A stretch of 64,000 bases of DNA from Watersipora subatra (Eukaryota > Bryozoa > Gymnolaemata > Cheilostomatida > Watersiporidae), in the NCBI RefSeq assembly GCF_963576615.1, contig NC_088716.1, forward strand, positions 60,668,228 to 60,732,227. Reading direction: 5' to 3'. Of this stretch, positions 45,378-58,569 are shown piece by piece. Within the stretch, counting starts at the first letter, position 1, and each line of letters starts with the position of its first letter. The notes under the pieces were generated by a model that did not search any database, was not told the DNA's origin, and was given only the letters and a program-made list of their open reading frames with translations. Made by a program: the position numbers and the translations under genes.

Positions 45378-46818
45378 TAGCGGTTCCCAACTACCTTGGA
45401 GCCATGGACCCCATAAGCTCCTTATCTGAAGGTCATGAACCCCTTTATAATCCTCATAATATATGGTGTTTATAACAATGCATTGTAAATTGGTGTACAT
45501 TATAAACTAGAATAATATAAGAGCCAGTAGATTTGACATGTTTCTATTTATTTACTTACATAAAGCAATGCTATAATATAGTGCTTCGACTTTTAATTTT
45601 CAGTAGTCAGTTTGTTAGTGGGATGGATTGTACTTCTTGTTTTTCACATAACTCTCAATCTTTGGGGAAATGGTTGACAAAGCGCATCGCATGTCATCTT
45701 CAAGTCCTAGTCAGTTTCGTTGTTTCGATTTGAGAACAACCATGGAAGAGAAAGCGGACTCGCATATGAATGTAGACATAAATGGGAGCAGAGTTTGAAG
45801 GGCGAGTTTGGCTGTCTGTGGATATGAATGAATTCTGGAAGGCCAAAATTCTTCAATGGTTTTATCTTCATAAACATCTTTGGCAGATGAGTCATTCTGC
45901 AAATCTATGAGTTATTCCCGCAGCTCATCAGGTACGCTTTCAGCAAAACAGCGGAAAGAATTTCTGACAAGCTCAGTTTTGATTTACTCACTTCAGGAAA
46001 ATAGTGCTGAAACTCTGACTCCAAAGAATCCAAGTGAGATATAATATTATTTAGTAATGGTTCAGGCATTGAAATAGGCTCTTCATCTTTGGGCTCTAGA
46101 ATCAAGGAAAGTGATTCAAACATAGAAAAATTACCTTGAGCTACCTTTTTTCCATAATTCAAGTTTGCATAGGAATTCTTTCAAGGCATTTGTGAATTGA
46201 CTATGTTTGTGTGTCTTCCTTGCATCTGGCGATTAAGTTTGTTAATTTGGTGGAATATGTCCCCCAAGTAGGCCAGATTAATTAAGCAGCCAAACTTCAT
46301 CCTTAAACCATGTTTCAAATTCTGCTTTGTTGTTCTGTTCACAAAAAACCTTAATTTTTTCTCGTAGTTTCAATGTTCTTGCAGTTACGTTTCCTTTGGA
46401 AAGCCAACAAACATTTGTTTGATATAAAAGAACTTGATGCTCTGCTTCCATATCTTCGCATAGTTCTTTAAACAATCTAGAATTCAGGGACCCGCCTTTG
46501 ATACTGTTTACTATGCGAATTACCAGATTGAGGATTGCTGAGAATGATTTAGGAAGGGTTTTGGCAGCCAAAGCTTGTTTGTGTATCATACCATGTACGC
46601 CTTGACATCTGGAACTACATGTAGCTGTTTCAGTCTTGCTTGGAACCCAGAGCTAGATTCTAACATTGATGGAGGACCATCTGTGCAGCTGCCGCATATG
46701 TTTCCCCTTGACAGCTTTTCAGTCTCAAAGAATTGTGAAACCTTGTCAAGAATGTCAGAGGCTCGTGTAGTTGTTTTGAGTGCACTGCAAAAAAGGAACT
46801 CTTCTTTGATGTTTCCAT
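45378..46818 (-). pseudogene. hAT transposase relic (ZBED5/SCAND3-like), with 3' terminus
   Basis: On the minus strand, blocks in several frames match the hAT/Charlie group. They are EEFLFCSALKTTTRASDILD and GGPP-like SCTDGPPSMLESSSGF (about 46805-46660), then ALAAKTLPKSFSAILNLVI and YQTNVCWLSKGNV (46589-46278), PLLNNIISHLDSLE (46162-45905), and TIEEFWPSRIHSYPQTAKLA with CESAFSSMVVLKSKQRN (45902-45711), the C-terminal dimerisation region. Stops and frameshifts separate them. TAGCGGTTCCCAACT at 45378-45392 is the hAT tip (CAGNGGTTCCCAA), preceded by GTCTATTG, where an 8-bp duplication is expected. The N-terminus and the other tip are missing: the minisatellite begins right at the EEFLFC block. 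Confidence 0.85.
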
Positions 46819-48125
46819 TGTTGTATACTAAACAATAACTACACTATTATACTCTGTTGTATGCTAAAACTATAACTGATATATTCTGTTGTATACTAAA
46901 CTATAACTGTTATATTCTGTTGTATGCTAAAACAGTAACTGTTATATTCTGTTGTATGCTAAACAATAACTGTAATGTTCTGTTGTATACTAAACAGTAA
47001 CTGTTACATTCTGTTGTATACTAAACAATAACTGTTATAATCTGTTGTATACTAAAACTGTAACTGTTATATTCTGTTGTATGCTAAAATAGTAACTGTT
47101 ATATTCTGTTGTATACTAAAACTGTAACTGTTATATTCTGTTGTATACTAAACAGTAACTGTTATATTCTGTTGTATACTAAACAGTAATTGTTATATTC
47201 TGTTGTATGCTAAACAATAACTGTTATATTCTGTTGTATACTAAACAGTAATTGTTATATTCTGTTGTATGCTAAACAATAACTGTTATATTTTGTTGTA
47301 TGCTAAAATAGTAACTGTTATATTCTGTTGTATACTAAAACTATAACTGTTATATTCTGTTGTATACTAAACAGTAACTGTTCCATTCTGTTGTATACTA
47401 AACAATAACTGTTATAATCTGTTGTATGCTAAACAGTAACTGTTATAGTCTGCTGTATGCTAAAACAATAACTGTTATATTCTGTTGTATGCTAAAACTA
47501 TAACTGTTATATTCTGTTGTATGCTTAACAGTAATTGTTATATTCTGTTGCAAGCTAAACAATAACTGTTATATTCTGTTGCATGCTAAATAATAACTGT
47601 TATAGTCTGTTGTATACTAAAACTATAACTGTTATATTCTGTTGTATACTAAACAATATCTGTTATATTCTGTTGTATGCTAAAACTATAACTGTTATAT
47701 TCTGTTGTATACTAAAACTATAACTGTTATATTCTGTTGTATACTAAACAAACACTGTTATATTCTGTTGTATACTAAACAATAACTGTTATATTCTGTT
47801 GTATTCTAAAAGTGTAACTGTTATATTTTGTTGTATGCTAAAACTATAACTGGTATATTCTGTTGTATACTAAACAGTAATTGTTATATTCTGTTGTATG
47901 CTAAACAATAACTGTTATATTCTGTTGTATACTAAACAATAACTGTTATATTCTGTTGTATACTAAACAATAACTGTTATATTCTGTTGTATACTAAAGC
48001 TGTAACTGTTATATTCTGTTGTATACTAAAACTGTAACTGTTATATTCTGTTGTATGCTAAAACTATAACTGGTATATTCTGTTGTATGCTAAAACTATA
48101 ACTGTTATATTCTGTTGTATACTAA
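46819..48125 (+). repeat. 31/32-bp minisatellite with a palindromic core, array 2
   Basis: About 41 units of the same family as array 1, mostly with TATACTAAA where array 1 has TATGCTAAA. It begins inside the hAT relic and ends in the flank ACTAATAGTAACACAATC, which also borders the short array at 33455-33530. Confidence 0.95.
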
Positions 48126-48235
48126 TAGTAACACAATCAAACAAATATCTGAATTAGTTTCATTCATGATTCTTGGAAAGATGAAGTTGAATTTGGGAGT
48201 TGTATTCCCCTTTCTATTTGCTTGAGAACCACAGC

Positions 48236-50110
48236 ATGAGTGTCATATGAATGCAAAATGAACTGCCATCGCTTGTCGATTTTGTGATGCAACTTTGTGA
48301 AAGTTTTTCACTCAAGGATAATGACTTGAATTCCTCGGTATTCACGCTGCTAAATCTTTACTGTTAAATAAATGGTTTTTTTAATGAATGCAAAAATTTT
48401 ATGCTTTTTGCCACAAAAAAACGTGAAGATACGAACTGCTTTTTAATCATTTCACCATAAAACTCAAGAACTTATTCATTTGTAAATTATTTGACCAAAG
48501 AGCCGCTATATTATCTTCAAAAACAAATTTAAAATTTTCTGAATGTTTTATAGCAATAAAATTTTCGACAAAGAACTACTCTGAAAGTAGAATAAGTTAA
48601 CATATCGTGTCAGCTTTACTGTTTAGGTGTTCTCTGCTATCAAAAATCTTATTGAAAATAAGACCAGCTCTATTTCCTTTCTTACTTAACTAGATGGGCA
48701 AGTCAAAAGATCAACACAGCTCACCCCAGTAACATGCATAATTTATAATCTGCGATAACTGTGCAATATCTGGTCGCTCGAATAACCCGCAAAACTTGAG
48801 GAATTTTTGCTTCCTCTTGAAGGTTTGTCATATGGCACAGGAAAAAACTGCACTTTGATAGTAAAAGACAGTACGCTCAAATAACTGTAATAGATATTAC
48901 TAACAAAGATAATGGCAAATGAGTAATTATCATTGGCCAAAGAACTGTTCAAGAAATTTATTGTTGCATCTTAATACAAAAAGGCAAGTGGTTCTTGCAA
49001 ACTAATATTATGGCCCGCCCTTTCAAAAAAAGGTAGCCTACTGCGTTCGCTAACAGACTATGAGCAAACTAAACTGAAAATTAAGCGTGTCAGTGGTTTC
49101 TACTGTAACTAGCAATAGTCTCTGCTTCCTAATGTTTTCATGCTATGAATACTTCTGCGCAAATCAAGAAGTGAATATTCTATGAACCAATGTTCTCCAT
49201 CATAGTCGCAAAGCCATTTGAACCCTTGAGCGGGTCAATAAAAGTGAAAACCATGATACAAAAAATTGCAGTTATAGTTATTTACTGAATGTAAATGTTG
49301 AAATTGCAGATTTAATAATTATTACAAATACTGTGCAACTATTATTTGAATGAAAATCAAATATATATTTGCTAGAGAAGACATTCTCACCTTCAGTGTT
49401 TTGCTTCAATACAAATATTAAATGTTTTCTTAGTTGTGAATTAGTATAACTTAAAAAACAATAGGTAACTAAAAATACTTAAACCAAACATGATGTACAG
49501 TTTATAACACAGGTTTGTGTCTATATTAAACAATATAAAACACTGGGGATAAAAAACAACAGATATAGTATTTCCTGTGAGTATTATTTGTCAGACAATA
49601 TAAAGTGAAGATGTTTTGAAAAAGTTGTGATGCGTTAGGAATCACATCTGAGGAGAAAAAATAACACTCAAAAGTTTAGTATTGTAGTAAACTTAAAACA
49701 TCGCGAATGCTATTCTAGCGAGCAACTGGAACTGATTTTAACGACCACCCTACTCGCATAGTGGCCACAGAAAACTCGCTCTATGCTCGTATCACAAGGA
49801 CTACTGTATTTCAAAGGATAACTTTACGCTTAAATTTGCTTTTATTTCAGTGTTCACATGTCGAGGCACTCGCGTTTCGAGGTACGGCTGTAATGAGTGT
49901 TTGTGTGTTTGTTCAAGGCGCCATTTTGCTCAGCCCAATGAATTACCAAGTCAACGTCATGCTTGGCCGAGATGGAGACATGAGCCAAAAGCACTCCTGA
50001 CCACAATTCTAACACATTTCCTTATCTAGTCACCAATCTCAATGTCAACCCATCAAGTCACCTACATTGTAATAATTATCCAACTTGGCAAATAATTATT
50101 TGCCAAGTTG
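48236..50110. repeat. partial third copy of the left part of the duplication
   Basis: This stretch of about 1.87 kb is repeated immediately downstream (50117 onward). Its right part also matches 37352-38990 of unit 1. It lacks the same 310 bp as unit 2, so it is closer to unit 2. It ends at a perfect 30-bp palindrome (50081-50110). The frame at 49761-50000 (MATENSLYARI) is open here but unsupported as a gene. Confidence 0.85.
50081..50110. repeat. perfect 30-bp palindrome at a duplication breakpoint
   Basis: CAACTTGGCAAATAA is followed directly by its complement. In both full units the same place reads CAACTTGGCAAATAATTATT then ATGCAAGG, so the palindrome exists only at this junction. A second small inverted repeat, ATATGACA-TGAG-TGTCATAT, follows at 50111-50130. 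Confidence 0.9.
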
Positions 50111-52693
50111 ATATGACATGAGTGTCATATGAACGCAAAATGAACTGCCATCGCTTCTAGATTTTGTGATGCAACTTTGTGAAAATTTTTCACTCAAAGA
50201 TAATGACTTGAATTCCTCGATATCCACGCTGCTAAATCTTTTACTGGTAAATAAATGGTTATTTTAACGAATGCAAAAATTTTATGCGTTTTGCCACATA
50301 AGAAACGTGAAGATATGAACTGTTTTTTAATCATATCACCATAAAACTCAAGAGCTTGTTCATTTGTAAAATATTTGCCCAAAGAGCCACTATATTATCT
50401 TCAAAAACTAATTTAACATTTTCTGAATGTGTTATAGCAATAAAATCTTCGACAAAAAACTACTCTGAAAGTTGAATATGTTAACATATCGTGTCAGCTT
50501 TACTGTTTAGGTGTTCTCTGCTATCAAAAATTTTATTGAAAGTAAGACCATCTCTATTTCCTTTCTTACTTGAATAAATGGGCAAGTCAGAAGATCAACA
50601 CAGCTCACCCCTGTAACACGCATAATTTATAATCTGTATAATAACTATGCAATATCTGGTCGCTCAAATAACCCGCAAAACTTGAGGAATTTTCGCTTCA
50701 TCTTGAAGGTTTGTCATATGGCACAGGAAAAAACTGTACTCAAATAGTAAAAGACAGTACGCTCAAATAACTGTAGTAGATATTACCAACAAAGATAATA
50801 GCAAATCAGTAATTATCATTGGCCAAAGAACTGTTCAAGGAATGGATCGTTTCATTTTAATGAAAAAAGGCAAGTGGTTCTTGCAAACTAATATTATGGC
50901 CCGCCCTTTCAAAAAAGGTAGCCTACTGCGTTTGCTAACAGACTATGAGCAAACTAAACTGAGAATTAAGCGTGTCAGTGGTTTCTACTGTAACTAGCAA
51001 TAGCCTCTGCTTCCTAATGTTTTCATGCTATGAATACTTCTGCGCAAATCAAGAAGTGAATATTCTATGAACCAATGTTCTCCATCATAGTCGCGAAGCC
51101 ATTTGAACCCTTGAGCGGGTCAATAAAAGTGAAAACCATGATACAAAAAATTGCAGTTATAGTTATTTACTGAATGTAAATGTTGAAATTGCAGATTTAA
51201 TAATTATTACAAATACTGTGCAACTATTATTTGAATGAAAATCAAATATATATTTGCAAGAGAAGACATTCTCACCTTCAGTGTTTTGCTTGAATACAAA
51301 TATTAAATGTTTTCTTAGTTGTGAATTAGTATAACTTAAAAAACAATAGGTAACTAAGAATAATTAAACCAAACATGATGTACAGTTTATAACACAGGTT
51401 TGTGTCTATATTAAACAATATAAAACACTGGGGATAAAACACAACAAATATAGTATTTCCTGTGAGTATTACTTGTTGGACAATATAAAGTAAAGATGTT
51501 TTAAAAAGTTGTAATGCGTTAGGAATCACGTCTGAGGAGAAAAAAATAACACTCAAAAGTTACGGCTGTAATGAGTGTTTGTGTGTTTGTTCAAGGTGCC
51601 ATTTTGCTCAGCCTAATGAATTACCAAGTCAACGTCATGCTTGGCCGAGATGGAGACATGAGCCAAAAGCACTCCTGACCACAATTCTAACACATTTCCC
51701 TATCTAGTCACCAATCTCAATGTCAACCCATCAAGTCACCTACATTGTAATAATTATCCAACTTGGCAAATAATTATTATGCAAGGTCGAAGCAGATTCA
51801 AGAATTACAGAAAGCTTTTCCCATATATACACGTTTCCATCTAACTTTAGATCACTGGCTTTAAAGAATTTCATCCTACGCCAGCAAGTTTGTGCATCAT
51901 ATGGAGCGTACATCATGTGTATCTGTATCTTGTATATAGTAGTGTCTGAAATACTGTTCAGATGCTAGTAAATTTATTTATGATCATGGTTGCGTGTCAG
52001 AATAATCTAAACATCTGCTCCAATTAGTTAGTAGTTGTTAAAATTCTTCTAAAGTAACACGTTTTTGTTTTGTTTATAGGCCTACTTTTTCTCACGACTA
52101 AACTTTGTATTAAATACTTTTGACCCTTAGACTATGCCTTTCTGTTACGTGAAAGTGCTGCTCACAATATATTCTCTGTAATTTTTCACTCTAGCCCGAC
52201 CGCCTATACAACATAAATACTGCTGCAATATTTTTGGCAGGTCAGCCTGTGTTTTGCTCTTGAGGGAGACACACGGATATGTTACTTCAATAACATTGTC
52301 TTTTCTGTTCCAGAAATTACATCACCTTCTGATCGTCAGTTAAATAACTGAATGCAAGCTCAAAGAAAGTTACAACGATAAATAAAACTGGAGTTATTGT
52401 TCTTACAGAGTCGAGTCCCTTCCTGTTGGTTTCAGCAGGTTGCATTTTAGGAAGCGATAGGTACAGCGCACTCTGTTGAAATATATGACAATGTTATTGA
52501 AATATTGTCATATATGAAATATATGACAATATACAGATAGGTTAACTTTTCGGAGTTATTCTTACGACGTCCTTTTAGGGCCACCACTTTCCATAAAGTT
52601 ATTTCTTTAGATCATCTCGCTTGATTTTTACGTTTACTACATTTCTTCAGTGTTATGTTCTCGTTAATACAAAAGTTAGTATAAATGTTAAAT

Positions 52694-53474
52694 TCCTGTT
52701 GGTTGCATTTTAGGAAGCGATGGGTACAGCACACTCTGTTGGTTTCAGCAGAGCACAAGTGAGTCAGTCTCAAGAATGTATTACCCTATTTATACGCCAA
52801 AGTCAGAGTTGTCTCCAGCTTACTCTAACAAGTTTTCTGGAGAAAACTCATAGGAGTGAAGTGGAGACAACTCTAACTTCTGCTTCAGCTTGTATGTATA
52901 TGTCTCATTAAAGTTCTTTTTTCTTTTCCCATACTTTTTTGGTTTGAATGCTCGAAGCCCTCCGCCTCGCTGATGGAACTACGGCGACATAAGAGGTGTT
53001 ACGTAAAGAAACTGTCGTTTTTGCGAAAGCCTCTTTGCCACCAGAATGAAGTTGAACAAGCATGTCGAGGACGCCCACCGTTAATCTGTGGCCATGCAGA
53101 CATAGCCCACAAGACCAAAATATACTCGGAGGAAAAGAAACACGAGAGCGTTTTTTCCAAGACTGAAGCATATTTGGCACAGAAAACCGGTGTGGCACCC
53201 ATCGAAATCTTAGGGTAGGAGAACCACTAGTAAAAGAATTTGCTTTCCGGATTGTGGCTAAAAATCCTTGAAACCCTCTTGCCTCAATGTGCTCAAAGTC
53301 CTTGACACTGACAATATACAAATAGATTAACTTTTCGGAGTTATTCTTACGACGTCATTTTAGGGCCACCACTTTCCATAAAGTTATTTCTTTAGACCAT
53401 CTCGCTTGATTTTTAGGTTTACTACATTTCTCCAGTGTTACGTTCTCGTTAGTACAAAAGTTAGTATAAATGTT
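52694..53474. repeat. unit-2-specific insertion with a repeated flank
   Basis: Unit 1 reads straight through at the equivalent point (about 39910). In unit 2, about 620 bp of foreign sequence (52694-53317) is followed by a second copy of the preceding 155 bp (52540-52692, repeated at 53318-53474). An insertion coupled to duplication of its flank would produce this. The foreign part includes the zinc-finger fragment at 53007-53081. Confidence 0.7.
53007..53081 (+). pseudogene. single C2H2 zinc-finger fragment
   Basis: Between two stop codons the plus strand encodes CRFCESLFATRMKLNKH then VEDAH. It matches CX2CX3FX5LX2HX4H exactly. Neighbouring sequence has stops in this frame, so it is a fragment of a zinc-finger gene or of a transposase with a finger. 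It lies only in the unit-2 insertion. A longer minus-strand open frame (52908-53321) covers it but shows no motif. Confidence 0.5.
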
Positions 53475-53790
53475 AGACAGTTGAGCCTAGAGAAAACAAA
53501 ATTAACTTTCATTGTTTTGCTATATGTTTTTTAGTTAAATTTGATAACATTGTTCGGAGTTAAATAAGACACGACCCTTAGATTAGCGTCTAGCGAAGCA
53601 CTGTCGGAGCAGGGCATTGCGTATTTATTTCTGAGCTAATGGTTTACAAGCATAACATGCAAGCAAGAATTGGAGCAGCGTATAGCAAACATGGTAAACA
53701 CACTGCGAATATCCATAACACTGTATTTATCTAATAATGTTAATTAATACACATACTAACTGCTGCTATTATGTTTTACCTACACAAACC

Positions 53791-53817
53791 AATGATATAC
53801 AGCCCATGTATATCATT
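53791..53817. repeat. 27-nt palindrome matching transposon tips (unit 2 copy)
   Basis: Identical in structure to 40223-40249: AATGATATACAGCCC then ATGTATATCATT. Confidence 0.7.
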
Positions 53818-54713
53818 GCACAAACTTTTCCAAATTGTATTTTCTGTAAACTTTTTTAGAATGTTTTAATACGAATGAAGACTTTCTAAGTATTAAAATG
53901 GCAATGGACTACTTTTGTAATTATTAGCCAATATTAGAACTTAGTATGATTAACTGAAGACAATTCAGACAAGAAGTGAGTGAAAAGTAATACGAAAAAT
54001 GTGCGTTTAACAGATTCCTAAGACCTCGCACCAGACAAGAAAGGATCATCAAAACTTGGAAATAACTAAGCACATTCACACGAAGACCTCTTGCACATTT
54101 AATAACTATCCTTACGGTATCCACGTGTTGTATTTACAATGTGTATTCATTGTTGACATCTATTACCATGAGCGGACAACTGTCATTTTACGACTCGTTG
54201 TTTATGAGTTTGTACCCAGTTGTTATGAAAGGTCTGATGACATATGGTCTAGCAGCTGCTTGAAGTATTTGTCCAATTTTAAAACTTTATAGCATCTTCC
54301 AAATATTAAGACAACTTTGTTTTTCTTGTTTGCAACTTAGCCACAAAACTGCATTACATTTAAGCTGGTAATTATCAACCATACTAGCCAAATCATGAAA
54401 AATTAACTCTATAAATGCCAAAGATGTTGGAATAAAACAATGCATTGACTGATATAGATGATATTATTTTGAAAATTAATTAGTGCAAGTTTTATGCCTC
54501 ATCTATGGTTGCAAGGCCACAGTGTATCGAGTTCACCAGAAAAGAAATTTATTTTAAGAAATTTTCCAAAAAATATGAAAATGGAAATTGATGCATACAT
54601 ATGTTAAATTAAGTCTAAAGTCAAGAAGTGTAGCTAAACAATCACAAATATAAAACTAACAGCATTATATATATTATTTTATCTTAGAGAAGTAAAATTG
54701 GATGGCAAATAGT

Positions 54714-55178
54714 CTAAAGCAGATATTTGTAGTCGGGAAGAGGCTGATGATGCTCTAAGTTGTAAGCCTGATCCGGTATGTCGAGCTCTGCCCGATAGCT
54801 CAATATTTCTTTTTGGAGTTGTTTTTTTTCTTCTCGCAACCTTTTATTCTCTTGTTCGAGTAAATAGGCACGAATGACTTGGCTGTCCAACTTTGCCTGT
54901 TTTGTATCTCTGGAGCGCTTTGCTGCTGCGTTGTTTCTATTTCTTCTCTCTCTATATTTTTCGTCCGCTGTTTTGTCTGTCGAATTTTGGTTATCGTCGC
55001 CATTGTCAGCAGAGGTTGATGAGACGGCACTAAACATAGTGCTGTCGGCAACCATAGAAATTGTCGATGAGGCCCCTGATTGGTCATGGGACAGATTGTC
55101 ATCTGTGGAAGAACAGTCAGCCTGTACATCTGCAGTTAGCAGTGAAGTAAGCGCGTCTGATTCAGGGTTCTTGGTCAT
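54714..55178 (-). CDS. PAR-like bZIP transcription factor, copy 2 (main exon)
   Basis: This is the duplicate of the bZIP exon at 41155-41619, the same length (154 residues) with about seven amino-acid differences. The basic region NRNNAAAKRSRD is unchanged. In the zipper region HAS became RAY, and near the end IHHQ became EHHQ and DHKYPL became DYKYLL. No frameshift or stop has appeared in either copy, which argues that both are, or were until recently, constrained. The start is MTKNPES at 55178; the upstream ATG of copy 1 is ACG here. The acceptor AG/CAACGC is conserved, so a 5' exon is again expected upstream. The duplicate lies in direct tandem, about 13.6 kb from copy 1. Confidence 0.85.
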   Translation of the reverse strand: MTKNPESDALTSLLTADVQADCSSTDDNLSHDQSGASSTISMVADSTMFSAVSSTSADNGDDNQNSTDKTADEKYRERRNRNNAAAKRSRDTKQAKLDSQVIRAYLLEQENKRLREEKKQLQKEILSYRAELDIPDQAYNLEHHQPLPDYKYLL

Positions 55179-57986
55179 TTTTGTTGATTCGTGTATAGAA
55201 AGTCTGTGCGTTGCTATAAAAGATACAAAACTTTTAAAAACAGTTGAAACGCCAGAAAAAATCAGATGTCAGAAAATTTTTTCATCATTTACAGTCTAAT
55301 TCATAACTACTTTAGAATAAACATAAGTTTATTAATTGCAACATGTATTTGTTAATTTTCATCAATCTGACTACTTGCCAATGTAGTTGTAGCTATAAAC
55401 ATGACAAAATGAGTACTTACCATTACTAACTTTGTTAATATAGCAAAATTTTAGCAGAAAAGCTAATACAATTATAGACTAAAACAGCAAGCATAAATAC
55501 ATTGTGCAACATACCTTGTGTTGTTCCTCCCTTCGTTAAAGTCACACTAAAACTGGTCTAAACAGCTCGAACTATAAATTCGAGTTTTGCGAACAAAGAA
55601 TAAGTGAGGTCTTCTTGGGCAGTTTGCTAAGTGTTCCCATACGGAAGGAAATTCAGGGATATCCAAACCTAACGCAACTACATATTGGATAATCATAATA
55701 TTTCTGATGACAAAATTCTGTCTGTAGAGCCATGCCTTACTAACTGTTATGTAACACTTATGAATAGAGTTAAATATTATGTAACATCGTGGTTACGTGC
55801 TGTTTACTTGGATGATGAAGGTAGATTTGGGCCAATTTCTAGCAATAATTGAGAGAATGCATCTAAATGCAGTGCTTCTTTGTTCTCTATCCCATCTAAA
55901 GCGCTTGCGCTCCCCTGGAGTTTGACTCCTGGAGCCAGCTCACTAGGGTGTCAAGGCCTTCAATTTTCTGTTTATAAGCCTTCTGTAAAACTCAACGACC
56001 ACCCAAGCGGGTATGATTAGTTTTTAGTCGCTTTCAGAATTTACAAGTACCGAACCTAGAATACAAATAGATGACATGACATTTTAAGCCTTTAAAAATG
56101 ACTGACCAGTACGCAAAGTTCTCTCCTGTTCGAGGATCCATTAGTCTAATGACCAGAAAATACCTTATACTGACTAATATGCCTCTGGTCAACCTCGCTG
56201 TACAAAATGTTAAGTTTATAATTGAGGACATCGCTGCACTCTAGCTCAGCTGGCTACCAATTGGATAATGTTGCCGTTTCTTTTTGCCTATTGGATGATA
56301 TTATCTAAACCGAATGTATGCAAAACTGACTTGGAAATACAAAGTTTGTTTCAACTAACCTTCTTATTATTAGCTGACCTTCTGACAAACAACCTTTCTA
56401 ACTAACACTCTTTGAGTATGCAGTCATTTGAGCCTCTGTTCCTTGATGTTCATCTAATGTAGTAGATCGCACAATGGACTTACTTTGCGCCATTTATAAG
56501 CAGGGAACATTGCTACAGTCTCAGTTGGGTAAATCTCAAACCGCTGTACTAATACCTGACTTGCACTGTCAGCTGCCTGGCACAATGTTTGGAGAAAAAG
56601 ACGATCAATCTAAGAGACTACCAGTTTACCAGCTTTTGATCAGTTGGGATTCTCTAGAGCTAATAACAAGCTTACACAAACCCTACTGTTAGTAGATCTA
56701 ATATGTTCCATGTTTTTCGTTTTCATAAGCTGTAACGTGTTGTTATCGTGAAGGTTTTGAAGATGCAGGCAATAAAGAAAAACTGTTTAAAATGATTTTA
56801 TAATTAAAAATAAATACTTTAATTAAACTTCACAAAAACTCATTCGATTAAATGCCAGGTTAATGTTTTTGAGCTTAGCCTCTGTCATAAGCAGTAATAA
56901 CACAAATCACCACAAGACTTTCCATATCAGAAGTCATGTTATCAGGTGGTTATTGGTCGAGTCGACTGCCAGCTTAATTTCTCATTAGCCTCTACTCAGA
57001 TTTTCTCATGTTTAGCTTAGTTTGTAAAATCTCCAACCACTGTTCCTGTTCTATCACGTATGCAATGTTTATCTACTTCTCAACATCTCAAATCTGGCAT
57101 CCCATTGATTGCAAGAGAAGGCATGCCTTTCAAGCCCTGACTCGCTAGGCTAGCGAGTGCATACTATTTATTGTTGCTGTTTATGAGCTCTCAGCTTAAA
57201 CTAAAATTGGATTTCAGAGTTATGCAGTCATTTTGAGAAGCATATTTTAAATGACTGCAAAGAATAATAGAGGAAATGGAGGTGACAAGGAAAAGGGATG
57301 GCTACACGAGGAGTAAGCGCGAGTTGACTAGTATCGGTGTGGGAGATATTTCTTGAAAATATAGTATGATGTTTACTTGGCTTACTGCAAGCAGAAACTG
57401 TGCTCTGCGAATTGTTTATTAAAAGCATTGTTGCTCTGCAACCTTCATGCTGCTCTGCCTAAATCACAGAGCAAATGCTTTAAGATTATGACTGGACATG
57501 CCCAGTGGCAAGAGAACCTCAACGACTGGAGACACGCTCAGTTGCAGAGAGCGACTCATGGTTTAATTTCATTCTTGTAACCACCAGTAGCCTTTCTTGG
57601 GAATTGAGCCACAGCCTGTCTTTTGCAGGACAGACGTTGTCAGACTAGGTCACGGCTACTCTCATTACCACTATAGAGCAGCACAAAATGTCATTCATTT
57701 ATCAGCATTAGCTAACTGATTGCATCACTTATAAACTTTTGGATCTTTCCAAAAATTTGGTTGCTTTTTCTTTGCTACCCGCTTAATGTAGTAAAACGGG
57801 TCTGAAATTGTATACCATCTGTATTTACAAATCTGCAGTAGAGTTGCTCTCTTTATCCAGCGATTGAGACGTTATGAAATAGTTGCAGCAGAGTTTGTTT
57901 GCTTCAAGCTAGCGCTCCAATTTGTATTCTTTCTATGAAAGTCTACAAGATTGCTAGTAATGGAGCAACAAAACCGCAACCCCATA

Positions 57987-58018
57987 TCAAAAGTGAATTT
58001 ATTAAAATTCACTTTTGA
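57987..58018. repeat. 32-nt hairpin (unit 2 copy)
   Basis: Identical to 44444-44475. Confidence 0.6.
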
Positions 58019-58569
58019 CAGGGTGATTCACTTTTGATGTGGTGACGTGGCTTATACACTGTCATCCTGTGTATAAAGGCATTTCATGGTATATAAAGCT
58101 ATACGTGTATCTGCAGTAGAAATTATACACCAAAATTTAAACTGTTTTTGGTTATTAACATAGAAACACTCTTCACATGGCAATTAATTTGCTGTAAGCT
58201 TAGCAGCTGTACTTGAATAAAAACTGCGGCCTACTAGATTATACTACAAGAGCTCTGTAAGGTGTAATTATCATTCCTTTGAGAGTTTTTATTTAATTGA
58301 AATAAATATCTAAATTATTTGGGCTTTAGTGTCATCAAGGTCGGTGCAAGACCAACAAACGTCTATCAGCAGCCATTGCTGACCAAGATATCTTAATAGC
58401 GGGTATGAAGTGGAGACAAGGCTTCATATCATATAAACACATACATTTGCTAGTGAGGCAACACATCTTTGTGAGATTTTTTTAGCATTTGCGTCTTTGG
58501 TTCACTCCCTCATCTTACTCTTCTGTCATTGGTTGGTTCCCTTCTTTTTATGTACAAGGGTTTCTCTAC

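Noticed and set aside
52908-53321. 137-codon minus-strand frame as a gene
   Set aside because: No recognisable motif, while the plus strand under it encodes an exact C2H2 finger.
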